64,000 bases of DNA from Bemisia tabaci (GCF_918797505.1 NC_092795.1:23299131-23363130), one strand, 5' to 3'. Counted from the first letter of the stretch, positions 10,126-21,477 are shown. Notes: generated by a model from the sequence alone, not told the origin. Translations and numbers: made by a program.

Positions 10126-10708
10126 GCATGGAATATTCCACATTTTGATGTACGGAGGTGCACTCCGAAAAAAATTTATTTCGACCGTTAGGCGCAAAAA
10201 GGCGCAATTTAAATTGGCATCATTTTAAAGTCAAGGATATGTTGAACAAGATTTTTCAATCCGCAAAGCATTAACTAGAATTAAAAAAAAGTTAGAGCTT
10301 CCTAAAAATTACGAATTTCACTGATTTCTAGCATTTTTTGGCGTATGTTTGGAGCGTTCAAAAGCATACAAATTTCGGTTCAAAATTAATGAAACGGGGT
10401 GAAAAGGAAGTCACTTGCCATCAGGTGGATCCATGTTGCCCAAAAATTTAAATAGATGAGGTGTAACTTGGTAAAATAAACACCCTGTAACGCACCACCG
10501 AATGCGGCTCACAATCAGCTAATGAAGACCTTCCGCGCGCTCTGTTGTTAGGGTCCGTCACAATCTTATAAATCATTATTAGTCGATGAAAACTTAGGTG
10601 ACGATTCATGAGAGTATGTATGATAAAACTGTAGTGCCAAACTTTAATTTTTTCCACCCTCAAAATTAGACTAAAGTTCCGTTAAATAGGGTCTGTGGAC
10701 CATAGTGC

Positions 10709-10985
10709 GGCGCGGCGTATAGAGAGCAACGATGACGAGGACTTGAGATGAAAAAAAGAAGCCCTCGGGCGCGGCGGTTGTCATGATGTAACATACTTCA
10801 CGCATTGCGTCAAACACAGTACGTTCACTGCGTTCAGCGCAGCGGTCGCCGTGAAACGCATAGCGCCTACAAGACTGGAATACATCGCGCATTGCGCCAA
10901 ACACAGTGCGTACCACATTAATGTACGTTCTTTCATAATTTTTTCGTTCATTTCTTGTAAATGAAAGGTCGTGTCCATACTGAGA
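10709..10985. repeat. Dispersed repeat I, right part of copy I1
   Basis: Carries GATGACGAGGACTTG, 'aaacgcatagcgcctacaag' and two copies of a 'ttcacgcattgcg' type block, matching 56525-56730. Short minus-strand frames here arise from the repeat and are not genes. Confidence 0.65.
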
Positions 10986-11020
10986 TAGGTTTACGGAACG
11001 TAACTTTCGCGCAAGGTTTC

Positions 11021-11049
11021 GTGAACTTTTGCTAATAGCAAAAGTTCAC
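11021..11049. repeat. Perfect short hairpin
   Basis: Perfect 13-bp inverted repeat, GTGAACTTTTGCT and AGCAAAAGTTCAC, around the loop AAT. No U-run follows on either side, so a terminator role is not indicated. Confidence 0.7.
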
Positions 11050-11460
11050 AAACACAACATCCTGATAATAATTTTTTCGGGGTTTCCTTGTTTGTTACAT
11101 GAGTTGTTCAGCAGCGACGGTAGATGGCGCGAGGATCACACTGTCGTGTCATGCCTCGGGTCATATCCATGACAGCGTTTTAATGCCGTCTTGGCTTTTG
11201 CGGCATGATAAGTTGGGTTCACTGCCGAGTGTGATCTGCTGATGAGGTCTAAAAAGGCTCAAACCTGTATAGATCTTTTGGCGTGACTCCAACTTAATAT
11301 TCCAATGAAAACTGCCTGAGCTGAACACTCTCCCCCCTCAGCTTTGTACTGGTGCGCATTAGAGTTCAAAAAATAATTTTGACTCTAATTCTAATTTTTG
11401 GAACATCTTGACTTTGCATTCCCCGCGAAATGGTGTGGACCCAGCTTCATTTCTCCACCT

Positions 11461-11644
11461 TGTTTACTGGCAAATTTTGAATATTTCTCTTCAAAATTTG
11501 GAGATAATTTAATTCGCAATCTAATCTCAAATTTCTGAAAATTCCACTGAAAAATATCTATGACTTTTCTCAAAAATACATGTTTTATCCGGGGAATATT
11601 GGCGACTCTCAAATTTCATACGGCGTTCTTCTATAGCACGGCAG
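11461..11644. mobile_element. MITE family A, right-hand part (A4)
   Basis: Ends GGCGACTCTCAAATTTCATA then CTATAGCACGGCAG, the family-A right terminus. The left half is not recognisable. Confidence 0.6.
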
Positions 11645-11689
11645 TGCTGCTCTTCTCCATGGCACGACAGTATTCGTTCAGTTCCTCGT

Positions 11690-11990
11690 CGAGAAAAACG
11701 GCGGAATTAACCGCGGCCTTGATGCGCTGAGTGGAACATTGTCGGAAAATAAGGAAGAAGGGTCGCGTGGAAAGGCGCCGGTCCCGCGACGTGAACGTCC
11801 CCCCCCCTTCTCATCCCCCCACGCGTCGGGAGGGGGGAGGGCTGGGGTCCGCGAGGAGCGGGAAAGCATGGCATCGCGTCGTAACAAGAATTAAAAACTG
11901 TCAAAGAAAGAAAGGAACATTGAAAAAACATCTCTCGGCAAGATCATCCGCGGAGAAAAGACCTCGTTGCCAGATTCTCGGGATAATTCC
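11690..11990. other. CpG-rich unassigned sequence
   Basis: GC-rich stretch with overlapping open frames in several phases on both strands (11678-12060), the signature of composition and not of a gene. No domain recognised. Confidence 0.25.
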
Positions 11991-12246
11991 CGAACAAAAG
12001 GATTGGAGCCCCTCGGGAACGATATGCGGGAATTGGTTCGAACACGAGTTTCCTCGTTGACAGAACGGAATCTCAAGAAAATTACAATGGTTTTAAGAAT
12101 TCTAAGAGGAACGAATCTCCGATTTCAGATTGAAATGTTTATTTTATCCGACAATCAGCTAAATAGATTTATGATGAGCAATTTTTTTGTATATAACATT
12201 TTTTCTCCGGTGTACGTAGATAGGTGCTTTTTGGAATGTTCCGGTA

Positions 12247-12503
12247 TACTGCCGCCCTAAGGAAGAACGCCGTATGAACCTTAAAGAGTTGCCATATTTC
12301 CCTCGGTAAAATATGTATTTTTGAGAACAGTCATGCATATTTTTCCTTCAAATTTTCAGATATTTTAGATTAAATTGCGAACAAAACTGTCTGAAATTTT
12401 TGGAAAATAATATTCACAATTTTCCCAGTAAATTCGGTTTTTACTGGAGGAAACTTGGCGACGTCTGAAGCCTCATACGACGTTCTTCTTTAGCACAGCA
12501 GTA
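12247..12503. mobile_element. MITE family A, copy A5
   Basis: Left end ACTGCCGCCCTAAGGAAGAA and right end TTAGCACAGCAGTA. TATA flanks it. It abuts A6 directly and is its inverted counterpart. Confidence 0.8.
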
Positions 12504-12762
12504 TACTGCCGTGATAAGGAAAAACGCCGTATAAGCCTTCAGGCGTTGCCAAATTTTCCTGGATAAATCACTAATTATCAAGAAAAATTGTGAATATTTT
12601 TCTTCCAATTTTTCAGATAACTTTGTTCGTACTTTGATTCAAAAAGTCTGAAAATTTCAAGGAAAAATATGCATGACTGTTCTCAAAAATACATTTTTTA
12701 CCAAGGGAAATATGGCAACTCTCTAAGGTTCATACGGCGTTTTTCCTTAGCACGGCAGTATA
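12504..12762. mobile_element. MITE family A, copy A6 (inverted relative to A5)
   Basis: Left end ACTGCCGTGATAAGGAAAAA, right end CTTAGCACGGCAGTA. Its interior read backwards matches A5 ('gagaacagtcatgcatatttt'). Confidence 0.8.
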
Positions 12763-12929
12763 CCGGGACATTTCAGGAAGCACCTATATCTACGTACACC
12801 GGGAACAAATGTTATATACAAAATAATTGCTCATCATAAATCTATTCAGCTGATTGTCAGATAAAATAAATATTTCAATCTGAAATCGAAGATTCGTTTC
12901 TCTTAGATTTCTTAGGCAGTGTAGTCCGC

Positions 12930-13560
12930 AGAACCTCCCGAAGAAGAGATCTGGAAGACGACTTTGCGGCGCGGGAGTGAGCGCGTCTCCGCCCGATCGA
13001 TCCCTGTGGATGAAAGGGAGCATCCCGGGCCCGAGGCGGCAACCCGCAACCGGGAACCCATCCCCGGCAGAGGGGACGCCCCGACATTCTTCAACTTCCG
13101 CTCCTCTTCATTATAGAAAACTAAATATTTTTCTTTCCCGTCCGGTTTTAGCCGTCATTAGCCTCCGAGCCGAGCGCAAAATTGTGTATGAATATTTCAA
13201 ATCAAGTCATGCTCCGGCACCGCGGTCGGAATCTTAAGAGCCCCCCCTCCCCCTCCCCCTCAACCCTCTAATGAAAATGAAAGTTAGCCCGTGTTTTCGC
13301 GGGTCTCGAGAAGAAGGGGGGGATAAGCTCGGGATAATTTAAAAAATTATTTCGACGAGCCTGGTTCGCTCTCCGGATGTGATTTCAGTTCTTTCACTTT
13401 GGAAACTTTCCTGATAGAATGCCAATTTCGAACGCGTGAAGGGATCCGAGGGTCGGCGGAACGGGGTTTCAGGGCGGCGAGGGCCGAAGGGAGGGCTTAA
13501 AAGTTTGAACTTTTTAATTCCTGTTTTTGAATTTAATGTTTCGGAGCGCGCGGTGGGTGA
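12930..13560. other. CpG-rich unassigned sequence
   Basis: GC-rich DNA with pyrimidine-rich runs near 13240. Short frames on both strands overlap and show no domain. Could be regulatory, but nothing specific is visible. Confidence 0.25.
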
Positions 13561-13823
13561 CGGGTCAGGCGCCCGTGTCGCGGGATCGTGTTCTGATTGT
13601 TGATTCTTATTGATAAGCTGGAAATAATTAAGGGTCGTAATTTAAGCTGTCCTCCCGAGGGGAGTAAACCGTGGAGGGCTGGTCCCCGGAGAAATTCGAA
13701 TGTTCGTGGGTGCAGAAATCTCAATATCGGGAAATTGATAACGCTGCACAGATGAACGTTTTATATACGTAGTTTAAAAACTCCAAATATTTTCATTCTA
13801 TTTAAGAATCATGATATTTTTAT

Positions 13824-14336
13824 AATGGAGATGTTGCATGTGTGAGGAATTTGAGATTTGACTAATGATTCTTACGTATAAGTTCGCGAGAAACACGATG
13901 GTGCCACTGGTTTTCTCTGAAATCAACTCCAAGCTCAAAAAACAGCTCTCAAGTTGAGGCCAAAATGTAGGGGATATCCCACGCTATTCTGAGAGTCCAC
14001 CTCTACATCAAAGAAACTTTCCATGCAAAGATAGGGAGCGAATACATTAGCAGTGCCAGTGATGCCGTGTTTTCAGTTTTGGAGTCCCCAGATAAAGTGG
14101 CAGCCCTGTCAATGTATTTTCTCCCTATCTTTGCATGGAGAGTTTGTCTTGATGTAGATGTGGACTCTCAGGATAGCGTGGGATATCCCCTCCATGTTGG
14201 CCTCAACTTGAGAGCTTTTTTTGAGCTTGGTAATAGATTTCAGAGAAAACCAGTGGCACCATCGTGTTTCTTGCGAACTTTTACATAAGAATCAACAGTC
14301 AAATCGCAAATTCCTCACACATGCAACATCTCCATT
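13824..14336. mobile_element. Foldback MITE family J, copy J1
   Basis: About 510 bp with long inverted arms (roughly 220 bp each): the left end AATGGAGATGTTGCATGTGT pairs with the right end ACACATGCAACATCTCCATT. Inner landmarks are 'ctccctatctttgcatgga' and 'gtgggatatcccct'. A second copy is at 30651-31164. Non-coding. Confidence 0.9.
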
Positions 14337-16210
14337 GATCGTACTTACGCTAAAAAGAAGTGTATGCTAATGAATTGGATCGAAGGAACTACGTAGTTTG
14401 CAAATCCAATGTAATTAGCACCTTTTGACCTGGTTCGCATTTTACGTGGTTTTGTTTAAGGAATAAGTTCAATTTCAATTGCTAGAAGCTGAAGTTCAGT
14501 TCAGAGCTTTTCCGAAGCTTTGAAGTTTATTGCAATGCTATCCTAAGTCATTGATTGACGTACAAAGCAACCAAAACTCGCGCATCTTATTTTCAAAAGC
14601 ACTACAGAGGGGTTACGGTAAATCTAGAATTTTCTCATTTGATCCGATTTAATTGATTTCCAAAAAAAAATTCCCACTGCACAATAGGAGGTCTTTTTTA
14701 CCCATGAACGATTATACTCATCGGCGGGGAACATTAATCTTTGATTCGACTCAAACTTGCTTCACAAGGAGGGTTCAGAGGGAATAATGGTTACTGTCAT
14801 TGCAGGTGATCGAATCTTACATCGTAGAAACTGAGTTTTGGTTCGGATAATCGCAGTTGTCAATAAAAATGTGAGCCTCAATTTGTTAAGCAAAAACTTT
14901 GGTTTCCTGAATCAAAGTTTGCTGTTTGTGACGGAAAACTTAGGTGTGCCAATTCAACCGGGGTTTTTTCTCTGAAGTTTCTCTTTCGTAAATTCTCATC
15001 TCTCCCTTAAGATTCCAACTTTGATACTGTTGACCTTCCTACACTTCCACCGAATGATCAGTCCAATCGCAAGAGCCGGACGCTCAGAGTTCCATACCAA
15101 TCGAGCCATCCAGTTTGTCAAAGCGAAATATCGGCTCTTATGATCGGATGTTTTGATTTGAGCTTATTTTATCAGCTTTATTCACTACAAGAGCTAAATC
15201 TCACAAACCAAACATTTCATTTTATGAAGTGGACTTTTTTCTTCTCGGTGTAGTTCTCTACGTAGCATTGCAGCCTTGTGATACAGCACCTTAATTCACA
15301 ACATCTCGATAGGCGTATTGTATTCTTTGTCGAAACGGAATTTCCACGCAGGAAAGGAAGTGAGAATTTACAATACTGACCGGCTACAAAGCATGTTCTC
15401 CGCCTGATTGAACTTCCGAGAAGCCCAATCTCGCTTTGAGCCACTTCATCGATTGCAAGTTGCAAGTTGCTGGAATCGACTTCTTCCAATCTCCTACACA
15501 TTAGGAAAATTCCACAAAGTGAATTCTCAGTAAAGCAACTTTCATTAGGAGCAAAAATGCCCCGAAAGGCAGTCAGAGGAATTGGCCCAGGCTTAAAAAC
15601 ACAGATTTCAACAGAATTCATCGGTCCTCCACGAAGCAACAAGATTCAATTGCGCCCATATTCCGCGAAAACTTGCACAAGTAAAACATTCCTTCGAAGT
15701 TTCTAAACCATTGAACTGAGTGGAAATTGTGTTCACTCACCTCAACCGGCTTTGAAAAGTTGGCACTTTCGTTTTCTCTCTTTTTTCAAGATCACGCCTG
15801 GTAATTTGAATGGAAAAAATATTGATGGTTTATGTCGAAAAATGCCTATTCCTTTTGTCGCAAAAAGCTCAAACTTTATTTTTTTTGCTACCAAAATTTA
15901 GTACCGAAAGTGTGTCCAAAGTTTAGCGAAAGTTATCTTAAACCAGATAAAATAAGGTGGGAATCTTGCTCCTAAGTCGCGAAGTGGAAAACTTTGGAGC
16001 CAGGAAGTTAGAAGATGATGAAATTATGGCAACCGTGAATCCTTAAGTTTCCCAGAAAATCCTTATGGTTCAGTTACACGATCAAAGTGAGCCATCGAAT
16101 TGGGCCTCTCATTGGTCGCATCTTCACCTCAGGTCTTTTTCCACCAATCAGAGCTTCAGTTTGATGGCTTAATTTGATCGTGTAACTGAACCTATATGCA
16201 TCCGGGTGAA
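14337..16210. other. Unassigned region
   Basis: No repeat family of this report is recognised. The longest frame (15217-15642, minus) overlaps a plus-strand frame (15467-15706); neither shows a domain or splice signals I trust. Probably intergenic or intronic. Confidence 0.3.
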
Positions 16211-16213
16211 ATC

Positions 16214-16469
16214 CTGCCGTGCAAAGGAAAAACGCCGTATGAACCTTCAGGCGTTGCCAAATTTCTATTTCTAAAATCTGAAACACAAGTTTCCTGCTGA
16301 GCATTATGAATATTTTTCTTCCAATTTTTCAGATAGTGCTGTTTGAATTTCACCGATGGTTCCTGATAATTTCAAGGAAAAATATTCATAAAAATATCAA
16401 AAATAAACATTTTACCGAAGGAAATTCGGCAACGTCGGGAGGCTCTTACGGCGTTCTTGTTGAGGACGG
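16214..16469. mobile_element. MITE family A, copy A7
   Basis: Left end CTGCCGTGCAAAGGAAAAAC. The right end GGCGTTCTTGTTGAGGACGG is more diverged. Inner blocks GCGTTGCCAAATTT and AAATTCGGCAACG are conserved. Confidence 0.75.
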
Positions 16470-16739
16470 GCGTTTGAATACGGAGCCGAATCAATACTAA
16501 TGAGTAAGCGGCGCCGTTCGGGGTGGCGTAGCGGCAACCCGGCGCGCGACGCGGCAACATTGCCAGATTGTGGTAAAATGAGCTGTTTTCTCCATGCCAA
16601 TTATTCAGATTTTATCGTGCAAATTGGCAACCTTGCGGGGCGGCGTGGCCCGGCTAATGCGCCCGTCTCCTGGAGCCCGTTGTCTGCATCCAGCGAGTGT
16701 TCACCCGTTTAACTCTAAGCTCTTTACCCCTCCTTGCAA

Positions 16740-16756
16740 CCCCCCCCCCCCCCCCC
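16740..16756. repeat. Poly-C tract
   Basis: About 17 consecutive C, followed by a short 'gtatgtgtgtgtg' run. Likely unstable in length. Confidence 0.9.
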
Positions 16757-17032
16757 ACGGCGGGCTTAGCGCCGTATGCGTGTATGTGTGTGTGCGCAGA
16801 CTTGTTCCGGTGAGAAGAGTCTCGGCGTTCATCTCCGAGCCCTCGAATTAATATTTACGAGGTTCTTGAGAGCCTACGATGAGGTCTTGCTCACATTGCT
16901 ACACCTGGTTTATCGAGTTTCGAGACGAATTGTGATTTGCACCGTTTGTGTGGTAATTAAATTGGTACCATATCGTTCAAAATAATTATACTTACTGATC
17001 TCGTTTTGGAGGCAAGTCGATTCCATGGCTAG

Positions 17033-17089
17033 TACTGCCGTGCTGAGGAAAAACACCGTATGAGCTCTCAGAGTTTTTGGAATTTTGGA
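17033..17089. mobile_element. MITE family A, left-end fragment (A8)
   Basis: ACTGCCGTGCTGAGGAAAAA and 'cgtatgagctctcagag' match the left end only. The sequence then passes into repeat M1. Confidence 0.6.
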
Positions 17090-17412
17090 TAGTGGCTTTC
17101 TACATATTTGGCCTTCAATTTTACATAAAAGCGTCGGACAAACTTAAAAACATGACTGTGTGTTTTTAAATTTGGGTTGGAATGGTTTTCAAAACAAATA
17201 AAATTATACAACACGCCCTTCTACGGGTAATCTCTTCGTTGCCCTCCTCACGAAGAACAGCGCCAGAGAGCATAAAAAATACGATACAACTATATTAGCT
17301 TTCAAGTAGCCCAAATTGCATAACCAATAAGTTGAAGGAGTTTTCGCTTGCGCTGTGGTGAGAAGAGATGACAGCTGCGCTACGGCCGCGACTAGTGAGA
17401 AGTGACCAGTGT
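17090..17412. repeat. Dispersed repeat M, copy M1
   Basis: About 320 bp similar to 62520-62837 in the same orientation, including ACAACACGCCCTTCTACGGG, 'gttgaaggagttttcgcttg' and 'gagatgacagctgcgct'. It is bracketed here by A8 and A9. No ORF of note. Confidence 0.8.
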
Positions 17413-17671
17413 TCTGCCGTGCTGTGGAAAAATGTCGTATGAGCCTTCAGGCGTTGCCAAATTTCCCCTGGCAAATCACTAATTTTCAGGAAAATTTTTG
17501 AATATTTGTCTACCAATTTCTCAGATAATTTTGTTTTTAATTTGATCCAAAGTGTCTGAAAATTTTAAAGAAATACATGCACAAATTTCCTCAAAAATAA
17601 ACGCTTTTATCGAAGGAAATTTGGCAACTCTCGAATGTTCATACGGCGTTCGTATTTCTTTGCATGACAGC
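17413..17671. mobile_element. MITE family A, copy A9
   Basis: Left end CTGCCGTGCTGTGGAAAAAT. The right end is diverged (TTTGCATGACAG). Inner GCGTTGCCAAATTT and ATTTGGCAACTC blocks are intact. It sits directly at the end of repeat M1. Confidence 0.75.
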
Positions 17672-17761
17672 GTAGATCGAGTGATATCGATGTTTCTCTC
17701 ACGAAAGAACGTAACTACATTTCAGTGTTGCCAAATTTTCTCTCGTGTATTCTATTTTTAC

Positions 17762-18042
17762 CAGCGGGCCGATTATTGAAAATTATAGACAAAGCCATAG
17801 ACAAAGAAGACACAAGAGATTTGGAGGAATCCTATCGGTGGAAGCGGGTGGTTTTAATGGACAAAGGAGGTAGGTAATATAAACTAACTAACGGCAATCC
17901 ACCAGAGACCCGACTGTTAGTCTATCATTTTCATCCTTTGTCTATAGGAACCACCCATTTCAACCAATAGGATCGCTCCATACTCTTTATGTCTTCTTTG
18001 TCTATAGCTTTGTCCATTAATTTCAATAATCAGTCCGCAGGA
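17762..18042. mobile_element. TIR MITE family L
   Basis: About 280 bp with inverted ends: 'gattattgaaaattatagacaaagc' on the left pairs with GCTTTGTCCATTAATTTCAA on the right, plus CAAAGAAGACA and TGTCTTCTTTG. The right-hand ~110 bp recurs as part of the tandem array at 49450-49965. Confidence 0.75.
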
Positions 18043-19080
18043 GGATTTTGGACATATCTACACTGGAAAATCCCGCTGACTTTCCATCTGATCTCATGCT
18101 AAAATCAGTAAAATCTAGAATAATAATTTCTCTTACACATCCTTGTAACAAATTGAAATGTTTAGGTGAAGTTTGCAACCTTGGAATGGAGTTACGTCCC
18201 TTCTTCCGAAACGACGATATGAGACCAGAGCTCGGTGATTCCGAGTCATTTCAGAGTCAAATTTAACCCGAAAGCCCGAGTTACACTTGACTCGGTCTCA
18301 TCCTGAAATGCAACAAATAGAATTGAATTAATGTTATTTTTAACGATCAATAAGATGGCACAGTGATAGATATTTTTCTCCCAAAATCAGATTAAATTAC
18401 GGAATTATCAGAGAATAAGATATCTCAAGAACTTAAGGCACCTGGGTTGAATATAAAATCAGGAATTTGTTCATCTGATTGGATAGTTCGGTTGGTTCAG
18501 TCGAGTGAACGAAACAAAAGTAGGTTCTGTACAGCCCTCGCATCTCGGTTCGGTTTCGTGGATTAAATATTTACCGACGGTGTGTTACACGTTAAAGGCT
18601 TGCTCCAGTCAGGGAACATAAATGGCGGATGAAGTTCCGAAAAAAAGGACCGCTTGACAGGTTAAAAATTGAAGCACCACATGGCATGTTCTTTTATCAA
18701 AATTTCGCGTGCCAAAGTGAACCTCTAGAGTAGATGTATGGAAACAAACATTCTAGACTGTTCCACGCTCACTTCCACGTGAACGTATTAGAGAGACTGG
18801 CTTTATCCGGGGATGCAGCCATAACATGTCGTTGGGATAAAATTAATCCTATATTTACAAAATTCTGCTCGGAAACATCATCCCAGCTCCCCGCGAAACC
18901 TCGGTGCTGTACGATAATTCACTAGCTTTGATTAGATTGTAACGAAGCTGGGTTTAATTAATTTGGTCATTCACGGTGCATCCGTGTGCTACCATTTGTT
19001 AATATGATGCTAAACAAGCGAAATTCTCCATTTCAAAGAAAATCAGTTGCAGGAATTCAGGTAATGCACTTTTAATTAGT
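18043..19080. other. Unassigned region
   Basis: AT-rich, no family recognised; only short frames without domains. Nothing specific seen. Confidence 0.3.
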
Positions 19081-19084
19081 TTGA

Positions 19085-19215
19085 AACCATACGGTGGCTT
19101 GGTGCAGTTTGCGAAAAATCGACTGATCTGCCAATTGAATGTATGGAAAGGGATCGATTATCAGTCATACCTTATTAATCGATTCTTTTCCATAGCTTCA
19201 AATGGAGAAATATTG
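19085..19215. repeat. Diverged K-like hairpin
   Basis: Contains 'gcgaaaaatcgact', 'ggaaagggatcgattatcag', 'aatcgattcttttccatag' and 'caaatggagaaat', the order found in family K. Termini are too eroded for a confident boundary. Confidence 0.4.
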
Positions 19216-19610
19216 ATAGCCGATAATACCCGTGTAGTTTGGGGATTCATCTTTCGCCAGTATTTCAGAAAGGAACTCTCTCAATATTGCTTGCAACTTC
19301 ATGCGTACCTCTTTGAGTATTTATTAGGATTTACGAGAGGTTACGGTTATTGATGCAGGGTTTATAGACGGGGTTGAGTATATTTGTGCCAGTTTTTATT
19401 GAGTTTTTATTAATATTGACGCCAGGCATTTATTACTGTGGCATAGTTTTCTGACGGATGATTAATTTTTCTCCTTTTTTTTTCCTTTACCGAGGAATTT
19501 TACCTGCATTCAAAAACCGGGATAAAACAAAATAGGTACATTTTAATTACTACCTATTTACAAAGCTGATGAAAGTCTTAGTTTTCATACTTCATGATGA
19601 TACAATTACT

Positions 19611-19708
19611 AGGGGGCCCTGCCCCCTGACCGCTACGCGGTCCAACCCCCGGGAGGGCGCTTCGCGCCCTCAGGCCCGCTTCGCGGGCCCTATACGCATG
19701 TGTATAGG
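19611..19708. repeat. Cluster of consecutive GC-rich triloop hairpins
   Basis: Four perfect hairpins lie almost end to end: 19611-19627 (7-bp stem, loop CCT), 19628-19642 (6-bp stem, loop TAC), 19654-19670 (7-bp stem, loop TTC) and 19673-19689 (7-bp stem, loop TTC). A fifth AT-rich one follows (CCTATAC...GTATAGG, 19689-19708). All four GC-rich loops are three bases. The block is strikingly GC-rich in an AT-rich setting. Function unknown. Confidence 0.85.
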
Positions 19709-21470
19709 CAAAAATGTTCTTCCATTTTAATACACCATTTTGTGTTCGAGCTGCATCGATTTCAAAATTTTTGACGTAACACTCAGATTTGTAAATGATG
19801 AAGAATAGCTGGATGTACATAATTTCACAGTCCACTTACTGGAGAAATTTCCATTTATTATGTTATTTTTAAATACTTAATTTAAAAAAAAAAAATCGGA
19901 TTTCGACCGTTAAGAGTTAATAATATTTGGTCCGTCCCGACGCGACGCTGCGCCTGCCTTCTCACTTTGTATCAGCTGTTTATCTGCTGTAAATATTAAT
20001 AGAAATTCAGCAATCAAGTAAATTGACCAATGCCACAAATCGAAGCCGGAAGAATGAGGAAAAATTGAGTAAAAACCTTATACCTTGGATTTTGAACCTT
20101 GAACCCTGAGCGATGCACCTTTCCTCAACTCTTCGAATGAGGAGCCCTTCACGAGCTTTTCCATTGTTTTATTGTTTATTCGAGTCACTCAGGTAGAATC
20201 CTACACCTTGACGTTTCTAGCGGAAACGACATATCTCTCACGCTATTAACATTGGACTTAAGTGACTTGAGCTTTAAAAGCTCTACAACATTAAAAGTTC
20301 GGGGTTTCATAACTTTTTGCACATCTACATCAACTACAGATGACATACATGTAAAGATCATCCTTATCGGTCCGGCAGTTCGTCAGAAATAGTGCTTCCA
20401 AGATTTTGCTTGTAGCTGTATAATATAGATGGTGAAACAAAGATTCAAAATTGCCTCAACGGATGTTTCCTTGAGTTTGAGGATGAAATTTTAATACCAT
20501 CTAGTGCGACAGAAACCTCGGATCAACTTTATTCTGTTCTCTTAAAGAACAATTGTTCGTAATGGACCAATACCACGCCCGTCCGTTCTATGACATATCT
20601 TCGATTCAAATAAGTTTGCGTCAAAAATGCATAGCCTCCCTGAACAACGCCCAAAAGCATGAGAAAATTTTTCGGAAGAAATCAAATGAGTGAAAATTAT
20701 GGAACCCTGAATACCTCTGAATAAAAATAAAGCAAAACTAAATATATTTATTCAGTTTCTTCCTCTTAATTATTTTAAAATAAAATCGACACCGATAGCA
20801 TATGGGATATTCTAAGAACTTCTAAGACCCTTTTTTCCGACAAGAATAAAAAAAAACAAACAGAATTGAATCAACTATAAGTCTCTGATAGCAGAATTCA
20901 TCATCTTCCATTGATCCATCACTTTAACACTGAGAAATTTTTAGTTCATTTCATTCGATTTCCAGTTCATTCAGCGTTGAGGAATCTGTACCAATTTTCA
21001 AATTATTCCAAGCAGGTTGGGTCAATCCTTAACACACCACCGCTTGTCTCCTTTTTTCCAACCATTTCACGTATGCATTATTCGCTCTTTCAAATGTACA
21101 ATGAAATCATCGCTCGAGCATCCGCAAACGCGAAGGATGAAGGAGTATAATTTGACACTTTTTCGTGGAACCGCTCGGTATTTCAATATCTGAAAGTTTG
21201 ATCCGATGGCGGTGTGCTCTCGGCCCTCGAGTTCACGCGAGAGGAAGCTGAAAGCTGAAAGCTCGAGCTGAGAAACTTATGCGTGAGTTAAGACTCGGTA
21301 ATCGCAGGGACGGACGGAAGCATGATTTATCGCCATGGCTTCGACTTTTGACCCGCTTCCAGTGATACCGCCGGAATTCGCGGACACGGACACCGCATTA
21401 CATCATTTTGCCAAGTTGGACGGAAAATCATATTCGAATACTTTGCGCATTTTAGCAACTACAGTTTCAA
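19709..21470. other. Unassigned AT-rich region
   Basis: No gene or repeat family recognised. A minus-strand frame ending at 19578 runs through the GC hairpin cluster and is not convincing. A 31-nt stretch around 19878 is almost pure A. Confidence 0.3.
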
Positions 21471-21477
21471 TGTCATC

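Larger units (their letters stand above)
8586..10708. mobile_element. Element H: TIR-bounded foldback with inverted satellite core
   Basis: Outer inverted ends: GCACTATGGTCCACAGAC followed by ATTTAACGGAACTTTA at the left, and the reverse complement at 10660-10708. Inside, 8942-9472 and 9614-10125 form a near-perfect inverted repeat with a ~140-bp spacer. The left arm is itself a degenerate tandem array with ~170-bp period: the motif AAATCCGAATATGACC recurs near 8865, 9041, 9210 and 9377. No transposase frame is present, so the element is non-autonomous. Flanking DNA on both sides belongs to repeat I. The superfamily is not assigned. Confidence 0.8.
12091..12916. repeat. 826-bp palindrome centred on two inverted A elements
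   Basis: The left arm 12091-12503 and right arm 12504-12916 are reverse complements over about 413 bp with scattered differences. Each arm holds a flank (AAGAATTCTAAGAGG..., 'caatcagctaaatagatttatgatgagcaat') and one family-A MITE. The centre falls exactly at the junction of A5 and A6, with no spacer. Most likely an inverted duplication or a foldback element that includes A-type ends. Confidence 0.85.

Noticed and set aside
10448..10978. Short minus-strand frames with MYSSLVGA and similar words
   Set aside because: They lie in repeat I and recur at 56452-56746, so they reflect the repeat and not a gene family.
15217..15706. Overlapping open frames of 141 (minus) and 79 (plus) residues
   Set aside because: They occupy opposite strands of the same DNA, lack recognisable domains and have no supporting splice signals.
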